In this document: in pieces, positions 31,618-36,308 of the stretch
Layout of the letters: every line of letters begins with the position of its first letter
Numbering within the stretch: the stretch's first letter is position 1
Made by a program: the position numbers and the translations under genes
Notes under the pieces: model-generated
What the model was told of the DNA's origin: nothing
Databases searched by the model: none
The model's input: only the letters and a program-made list of their open reading frames with translations
Assembly (NCBI GenBank): GCA_900539155.1
Contig: UQBE01000017.1
Coordinates: 1 to 36,308 of the forward strand
Reading direction: 5' to 3'
Source of the DNA: an uncultured Porphyromonas sp.
Lineage (GTDB): Bacteria > Bacteroidota > Bacteroidia > Bacteroidales > Porphyromonadaceae
Length of the DNA stretch: 36,308 nt

Positions 31618-34107
31618 ATGATCTCGCGTATCTATACAAAACAACCATCGACCCTACTCAGTAGTCTAATCTTATGTATCATAGCTCTCTGCGCTCCTAC
31701 CACGATGCGGGGGCAGCAGAGCGACCGCGTCTGCGACAGTACTCAGATGCGCTGCGGCTTAGTACTCAGTGGCGGTGGAGCTAAGGGACTAGCACACATT
31801 GCGCTCCTCGAGCTGATTGACTCACTGCAGATACAGGTGGACTACCTCTCTGGCACCTCTATGGGTGCCGTCGTGGGCGGTCTCTACGCGACGGGCTACA
31901 GTGCTGCGGAGATCAAAGAGATGGTGCGTCAGGAAGACTGGGGGCGTGTCTTGAGCAATCGTCTACCTTACGACAAGGTGGATATGTGTGAGAAGGAGGA
32001 CTACGGGACTTACACCTTAGAGTTCCCCATGCGTCGAGGTGTTCCTAAGATTCCCTCTTCACTTATTGAGGGGCAGTACCTGATGGAGGTGCTGATGCGC
32101 TACACCTTCCCCGTGCGGCATATCAAAGAGTATGACCAGATGCCAATACCGCTACAGCTCGTAGCTTCAGATGCTGGGAGTGGCGGAGCCTGCGTGATGA
32201 CCTCCGGGGCGTTACCACTCTCTATACGAGCTAGTCTAGCGATCCCCGCCGTCTTCGCACCCGCCATTGTCGATGGCAAGCTGCTAGTCGATGGCGGTCT
32301 CGATCGCAACTTTCCCGTCGAGGAGGTGCGTGCTATGGGGGCAACCTTCGTCATCGGTAGCTATACGGGAGCTAGATTGCGAAATGCGGAGGAGCTAGAG
32401 CACAGCTCTATCGGTGTCATCCAGCAGTCCTATGCCCTCCTGACTAAAAAGGAGGTAGAGCGTCAAGTAAGTCAAGTAGACGTGATGCTAGACTTCTCTC
32501 AAGCACTCAGAGACTACACCTCGGCAGACTTTGGTCAGCGTGAGCAAATCATAGCCCTCGCTGAGGCAGAGGCTCACAAGCTCTTGCCTCAGCTCATCGA
32601 GCTTAAGGCGCAGCAAGTCGCACAGGGCATCAACTATCAGAGGCGACAGCTCGCCACCGTCTCCATCCCGATCCAGCAGGTCAAGATCACGGATCAGTGG
32701 GGAGCGCCCCTAGAGCAAGCCGAGACGGAGTTCATTCGCAGCGTGATCGGGAAGGATCTCTCGCTCCTCGACTCCGTAGACCTCCTCCAGCAGCGCATCG
32801 ACATGCTCATGGGCTACAATCGCTATGCGCAGGTTTACTATACCTATGAGTCTGACTCGACTGCCACGGGGGGCAACGAGGTGAACACACTACACTTCTT
32901 TATCAAAAAGAAGCCACAAGCACTCCTCCGCGTCGGAGCTTACTACGACCCTTACGAGTCTGCAAACATCATCCTCAACACCTCACTCAGAGACCTACTC
33001 CTATCTAACTCACACCTCTCAGCCAAGCTCGCCATATCACAGTACCCCAAGCTGCGGGCTAGCTACTACAAGTGGTTTGACGATAGCTACTCCTACTGGG
33101 TCAGTCCCTACATCTCCCTACGTCTGGATCGCAATGACGACCTCCATCTACGCTACCTCTCGCAGATAGAGAACCATACCGAGGCAACCTTCTATCAGGG
33201 CTCCATAGCCACTGGCTTGAAGATGGGCTATGCCCTGTCACCCCAGTCTGAGATAACACTCGGCGTGCAGTACGGATTGATGTATCTGTGGCAACCGCAG
33301 ACGCCCTTTGACCATGAGAAGACAGGAGCAGCACAGGCGGCCAACCCTGAGCGAATACCCTTCAACTACTTCAACCAACTCATGCAGGCTGACAAGCGAC
33401 CTAAGCTAAGCTACCGCCACGGCACCTGGACGATGAGCCTAGCTTACCAGCAAAACAGCTTGAATCGGAAGGCTTTTGCTACCCGAGGTAACCACCTCGC
33501 CCTAACGGCTGAGCTGACGCTAAAGAACGCCTATGCGCTCTCCCCACTCTCTGAGGATGCCACGGAGAGCCAGAAGCAGATTCACAATATGCTCAATCCC
33601 GAGGAAAGTTTATCCCCCCAACAGGGGCCTCTACTACATCTCTCGATCTATGAGCACGTAGTCGCTCCACTGGGACGGAGGGTAGCACTACACGGTCGCC
33701 TCTTCGGCGGGGTCAACTTAGACCTCGGCAAGCCTTGGCGGGAGAGCTTTCACTACGACAGTTACCTCTTCTTGAGTCAGAAGTTTCACCTCGGGGGCTT
33801 TGCCAATCTAGGTGTGGACAATCAGACCATCTTCTCAGGGCTACGATACAGAGAGTACCCTGTCAACAATCTCGCAGCTCTCTATCTAGGCATCCAGTAC
33901 ACCCCGATCAAGTCTCTCTACATCACGCCACACTTCAGCGTCGGCATGGACATCCAGGCACCCAATGTACGTGATAGTGACCTCCTCTACGGAGCGGGCA
34001 TAGACCTTGACTACGACTCCCTGATAGGTCCTATCAAGCTCTCTTTCAGTCGGTCGAACGTCCTCCGTGCCTCACGCTTCTTCTTTAGCCTCGGCTATGC
34101 TTTCTGA
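31618..34107 (+). CDS. Patatin-like phospholipase with C-terminal outer-membrane barrel (PlpD-like)
   Basis: 829 residues. A signal peptide (about 1-33) precedes a patatin domain (about 45-310): GGGAKG oxyanion motif at 52-57, nucleophile elbow GTSMG with Ser81 (79-83), and the catalytic Asp225 in DGG (225-227). A POTRA-like segment follows (about 345-425, VSIPIQQVKITDQWGAPLEQ). The rest is rich in alternating aromatic strands of a 16-stranded BamA/TamA-type barrel, ending in a C-terminal Phe (FFFSLGYAF). This is the plan of type Vd secreted lipases and Bacteroidota BamA-like patatins. It probably sits in the outer membrane with the esterase domain in the periplasm or outside. Confidence 0.92.
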   Translation: MISRIYTKQPSTLLSSLILCIIALCAPTTMRGQQSDRVCDSTQMRCGLVLSGGGAKGLAHIALLELIDSLQIQVDYLSGTSMGAVVGGLYATGYSAAEIKEMVRQEDWGRVLSNRLPYDKVDMCEKEDYGTYTLEFPMRRGVPKIPSSLIEGQYLMEVLMRYTFPVRHIKEYDQMPIPLQLVASDAGSGGACVMTSGALPLSIRASLAIPAVFAPAIVDGKLLVDGGLDRNFPVEEVRAMGATFVIGSYTGARLRNAEELEHSSIGVIQQSYALLTKKEVERQVSQVDVMLDFSQALRDYTSADFGQREQIIALAEAEAHKLLPQLIELKAQQVAQGINYQRRQLATVSIPIQQVKITDQWGAPLEQAETEFIRSVIGKDLSLLDSVDLLQQRIDMLMGYNRYAQVYYTYESDSTATGGNEVNTLHFFIKKKPQALLRVGAYYDPYESANIILNTSLRDLLLSNSHLSAKLAISQYPKLRASYYKWFDDSYSYWVSPYISLRLDRNDDLHLRYLSQIENHTEATFYQGSIATGLKMGYALSPQSEITLGVQYGLMYLWQPQTPFDHEKTGAAQAANPERIPFNYFNQLMQADKRPKLSYRHGTWTMSLAYQQNSLNRKAFATRGNHLALTAELTLKNAYALSPLSEDATESQKQIHNMLNPEESLSPQQGPLLHLSIYEHVVAPLGRRVALHGRLFGGVNLDLGKPWRESFHYDSYLFLSQKFHLGGFANLGVDNQTIFSGLRYREYPVNNLAALYLGIQYTPIKSLYITPHFSVGMDIQAPNVRDSDLLYGAGIDLDYDSLIGPIKLSFSRSNVLRASRFFFSLGYAF

Positions 34108-34169
34108 TAGTTGTGCACACCCTTTAAGGCTGCTACCGATTATGGCACGATGATGAGATCACACCATGC

Positions 34170-34540
34170 GACTGTTGTAAAAGTCAAGAGTCTCACAATA
34201 ATTTAGACCCGACTGCATATCAACACGGCACTATGTCGGGGAAAACGGATTCTCCACGTGGATATTTCGAAATCTCCACGTGGAGAATTTTTATTTTCCA
34301 CGTGGGGAAGAAAAAATTCTTCGGAGGAATCAAATAAAACTTCGGAGGAAATGAATGACGCCCACGTGGAAAATAAAAAATATCCACGTGGAGATTTGAG
34401 ATTTCCCACGTGAATATTCGAGAAAGGAGGGTAATTAGAGATTAGAAATTAGAGGTTAGAGGGGATGGGTGACACATTATATAATGAGTTCATCTACTCC
34501 TCGCTGGTCGCTATGTGTAGCTCCTGACAGAGCAATTAGA
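34170..34540. repeat. Composite repeat with 22-bp-period CACGTG array (copy 2)
   Basis: Near-identical to 24071-24463. CACGTG occurs at 34255, 34277, 34299, 34363, 34385 and 34407, with the same spacing of 22, 22, 64, 22 and 22. It starts with the palindrome GACTGTTG-taaaagt-CAAGAGTC and ends with the ATAATGAGTTCATCTA module (34470-34540). It runs directly into the 175-bp repeat at 34541. Confidence 0.88.
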
Positions 34541-34715
34541 GAGGCTATTGCATCAAGGCGCATCGCTGTGTTGCTTTCGGGATTCGGCTTCGGTCACATA
34601 CGGAGGTATGTGAGCTTCAGACCTCACCCTCAGTGCCTTGCGCTTCATCCTTTCTGCAAAGTCTAGACAATCTTGCTCGCAAGGTTGTGAGACTGTTGAC
34701 TTTTGCAACAGTCTC
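34541..34715. repeat. 175-bp repeat with inverted ends, copy A (in the 3' end of the lipoprotein gene)
   Basis: It starts GAGGCTATTGCATCAAGGCG and ends in GAGACTGTTG-acttttg-CAACAGTCTC. Ends are inverted (GAGRCTRTTGCA / TGCAACAGTCTC). Same length and orientation as 35190-35364. On the minus strand it gives the lipoprotein gene its last 32 codons and its TGA. Confidence 0.85.
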
Positions 34716-35378
34716 CTTTATGCGCCATACGAGTGTAGTGGCTGCGATGAGCAGGAGCAAGCCGAAGATGATTCTGTGGGTGATACGACCTGTGGATTGC
34801 TGCTTCGTCACGACCTCCTCTTGACGCTCGCTCTGCTGCTGGGTTGCATTTGCTCGCGTAGCCCGCTGCTGCGCTATGCTATCTCGCTCCTGGACGACAC
34901 GTCGTCGAGCATGTAGGTAGCGCACTGCCGCTTGCTCCGGCCACTTCGCACCCAGTAGCGAGTCAATCGTGAGTCGCGCGACCTCGCCCGGTGGTATGAT
35001 TGTGTCTACTAGGAGCAGCTCCCACTCCTCAAGAGAGCTATCTCGATTACGCTGCGTAGCATCACGCACCGCCAGCTCACTATGCTGCTGTGACTGCTCC
35101 TGTGACTCCGCGCTGGAGCGGTGTCGCCTGCTACCACAACTCAGTAGGAGACTGGCGGTGAGTGTGAGTGCGAGTAGTGTTGTCTTATTGAGACCGTTGC
35201 ATAAAGGCGCATCGCTCTGTTGCTTTCGGGATGCGGCTTCGGTTACATACGGAGGTATGCTCCTTTCAGACCTCCCCCTCAGCGCTTTGCGCTTCATCCT
35301 TTCTGCAAAGTCTAGACAATCTTGCTTGCAGGATTGTGAGACTGTTGATTTTTGCAGCAGTCTCTTACTGCCTCGCAT
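34617..35378 (-). CDS. Probable lipoprotein (spanin-like position) disrupted in frame by two 175-bp repeats
   Basis: The open frame encodes 253 residues, but only 35365-35378 and 34716-35189 are original. The ATG at 35378 overlaps the end of the holin-like gene. The first 14 nt (M-R-G-S) are followed by a 175-bp repeat read in frame, then by NKTTLLALTLTASLLLSC, a lipobox (LLSC) signal. Removing the repeat plus a 2-bp duplication joins M-R-G-S directly to this signal, in frame. The original body has 158 codons: acidic/Gln-rich coiled-coil-like parts and a C-terminal transmembrane helix (IIFGLLLLIAATTLVW). The last 32 residues and stop come from a second repeat. Export is probably lost or weak. 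Place next to amidase and holin-like genes suggests a lysis or envelope role. Confidence 0.75.
   Translation of the reverse strand: MRGSKRLLQKSTVSQSCKQDCLDFAERMKRKALRGRSERSIPPYVTEAASRKQQSDAPLCNGLNKTTLLALTLTASLLLSCGSRRHRSSAESQEQSQQHSELAVRDATQRNRDSSLEEWELLLVDTIIPPGEVARLTIDSLLGAKWPEQAAVRYLHARRRVVQERDSIAQQRATRANATQQQSERQEEVVTKQQSTGRITHRIIFGLLLLIAATTLVWRIKETVAKVNSLTTLRARLSRLCRKDEAQGTEGEV
35190..35364. repeat. 175-bp repeat with inverted ends, copy B (in the signal-peptide region)
   Basis: It starts GAGACCGTTGCATAAAGGCG and ends GAGACTGTTG-atttttg-CAGCAGTCTC. Both ends are inverted partners (GAGACYGTTGCA / TGCAGCAGTCTC). It begins exactly one base after the stop codon of the holin-like gene. The flanks TT (35188-35189) and TT (35365-35366) may be a 2-bp target duplication; TTA is an alternative. 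Confidence 0.85.
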
Positions 35379-35577
35379 GGTACTTGTACTTATAGTCTAG
35401 CCCGAGGAGAGCTCCCGCGAAGGTCATCACCTCACCATAGGCAACCAGCACGGAGCTGTCGATGACTCCCAGTGGAGGAACCGTAAAGCCCGCTGCGAGG
35501 AGTCCGATGCCAGATATTGAGAGGAGTACCGCTAGGTATAGCTGCTTATTTCCTTGGGGTCTTATCGTTTGTGCCAT
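35365..35577 (-). CDS. Small two-TM holin-like protein
   Basis: 70 residues with two hydrophobic segments (LYLAVLLSISGIGLLAAGF, about 13-31, and SVLVAYGEVMTFAGALLGLD, about 41-60) and a basic tail (YKYKYHARQ). Size and topology fit a holin or holin-like protein, though no family is recognised with certainty. Its ATG overlaps the 3' end of the amidase gene by 16 bp, pointing to translational coupling. Its stop is immediately followed by a 175-bp repeat. Confidence 0.65.
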   Translation of the reverse strand: MAQTIRPQGNKQLYLAVLLSISGIGLLAAGFTVPPLGVIDSSVLVAYGEVMTFAGALLGLDYKYKYHARQ

Positions 35578-36029
35578 AGGGATAGATACTCTTTGAATGC
35601 ATCAAAACAGGGACACGCCTTCATCCACTCGTGCGGCTCTACGACGCCGTTGTGGTTGAGGTCGGGACTCAGGTCCCTATGTCCTACAATCCGTGCGTTC
35701 GGGTGTATAGCGATCAGTGTCTGGAGTAGCTTGAGCATAGCGGCGCGCTGCTCAGGGGTACGTGTATCCCAGGGCGTGCCGTCGGGTCTCAGTCCGCCTT
35801 CGTAGCATACACCTAGACTACACTGGTTGTAGCCGATAGCATGCGCCCCAGGCATGGAGGGCGGTCTCATCGATTCGATCACACCGGCACGTGTGATGTA
35901 AAAGTGGTATCCTGCCATGGCAAAGCCTCTGGCGCGGTGGTCTTGGTCTAGCTGCCAGGCACTGTAACTCATATTACTGCGTGTAGCACTACAGTGTATG
36001 ACGATATATTTGATGTCGTTTGGTGTCAT
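35562..36029 (-). CDS. N-acetylmuramoyl-L-alanine amidase (Amidase_2)
   Basis: 155 residues. The zinc-amidase pattern is clear: first ligand in YIVIHCSATR (His12), fold motifs HRARGFAMAGYHFYITRAG and NQCSLGVCYEGG, then the later ligand region IVGHRDLSPDLNHNG with His and a C-terminal KACPCFDA. It cleaves the bond between muramic acid and the stem peptide. No signal peptide is present, so release would need a holin, consistent with the overlapping small membrane protein gene. Such single-domain amidases often follow HU-like genes in Bacteroidota, as here. Confidence 0.92.
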   Translation of the reverse strand: MTPNDIKYIVIHCSATRSNMSYSAWQLDQDHRARGFAMAGYHFYITRAGVIESMRPPSMPGAHAIGYNQCSLGVCYEGGLRPDGTPWDTRTPEQRAAMLKLLQTLIAIHPNARIVGHRDLSPDLNHNGVVEPHEWMKACPCFDAFKEYLSLWHKR

Positions 36030-36043
36030 AATAGGGGATTAGA

Positions 36044-36190
36044 TATTTAGGAATTAGATATTAGGAATTAGAGGTTAGAGATTAGAAGTTAGAGGAGATC
36101 GGTGTCTCTAGTGCTTCTAGAGTCTCTAGTGCCACTAGAGTCCAACCTCTAATCTCTAACTTCTAAAATTTAACCTCTAGGGTCTAACTC
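36044..36190. repeat. Inverted TTAGAGG-type repeats between HU-like and amidase genes
   Basis: TTAGAGGTTAGAGATTAGAA (near 36068) is inverted as CCTCTAATCTCTAACTTCTA (near 36151), with CTCTAGTG and CTAGAG repeats between. Similar TTAGARRTTAGA strings are in the composite repeats near 24357 and 34436. No gene is seen here. Confidence 0.6.
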
Positions 36191-36308
36191 CTAGAGTCCG
36201 ATATTCTCTTCGTTTGGCTTAGAGCCGCCGCCCGTCTCGTTGCCAGGGGTAGGCTTGCTAGGATCAGAGCCCTCACCTGAGGGGTTGCTAGGCTTATTGG
36301 CCGACTCG
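36191..36308 (-). CDS. C-terminal end of a probable HU-family DNA-binding protein (partial)
   Basis: The minus strand is open from the window edge to a TAG at 36191-36193 and encodes 38 residues rich in Gly, Ser, Pro and Glu (SNPSGEGSDPSKPTPGNETG, ending NEENIGL). Low-complexity tails of this kind end the long HU-like proteins (HU-HIG/DUF4469-like) that commonly precede a single-domain amidase in Bacteroidota. Only the tail is inside the window, so the call rests on composition and neighbourhood. Confidence 0.55.
   Translation of the reverse strand, partial: ESANKPSNPSGEGSDPSKPTPGNETGGGSKPNEENIGL

Noticed and set aside
1..36308. tRNA or rRNA genes
   Set aside because: No cloverleaf-like or rRNA-like stretch was seen by reading; the element target is a protein gene, not a tRNA gene.

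Overview
The window looks like a chromosomal segment of a Porphyromonas-type member of the Bacteroidota. The evidence is the Bacteroidota promoter motif TAnnTTTG upstream of many genes, a Rho factor with a long Asn/Lys-rich insert, a DUF4492-cydA-cydB cluster, a four-gene 2-oxoacid:ferredoxin oxidoreductase operon, BspA-type leucine-rich repeats, and many short palindromic repeats between genes. Genus is an inference from gene content and style; a non-gingivalis Porphyromonas (asaccharolytica/uenonis-like) is my best guess. No rRNA, tRNA or CRISPR array was seen.

Layout. (1) 1-1638: a truncated repeat, then the 5' part of a kinase-like/leucine-rich-repeat gene. (2) 1637-12071: a ~10.4-kb integrated mobilizable element (Tn4555/NBU-like) carrying a multi-HTH protein, tyrosine integrase, membrane protein, excisionase-like HTH protein, RepA-like ATPase, primase-like protein, candidate oriT, MobV-type relaxase, the CfxA class A beta-lactamase, a 360-bp MITE and an Abi_2 remnant. 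It is inserted inside the leucine-rich repeats: the missing 3' part resumes at 12071, and joining the two flanks restores a perfect 23-residue repeat period. (3) 12430-17155: an acidic unknown protein, an ArgR-type regulator, and DUF4492-cydAB (cytochrome bd oxidase). (4) 17204-20917: terminator, a 22-bp repeat array, and the topA-truA operon on the minus strand. (5) 21010-23821: minus-strand ferredoxin/alpha/beta/gamma oxidoreductase operon with a strong terminator. (6) 23888-25109: a composite repeat with a 22-bp-period CACGTG palindrome array, then the long rho leader. (7) 25110-34107: rho, an HU-like/SPOR membrane protein, a minus-strand operon (U32 protein, thioesterase, cardiolipin-synthase-like protein with degenerate HKD motifs), and a patatin/outer-membrane barrel protein. 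(8) 34170-36308: a second copy of the composite repeat, two copies of a 175-bp repeat with inverted ends, and a minus-strand amidase/holin-like/lipoprotein cassette behind the C-terminal end of a probable HU-like gene.

The points that look least routine are the 175-bp repeat that has entered the lipoprotein gene twice (once in frame inside the signal peptide region, once supplying a new stop), the eight-unit 22-bp palindromic arrays present in two copies 10.1 kb apart, the clean insertion of the cfxA element into a repeat codon, and the loss of catalytic residues in both HKD motifs of the cardiolipin-synthase-like protein.
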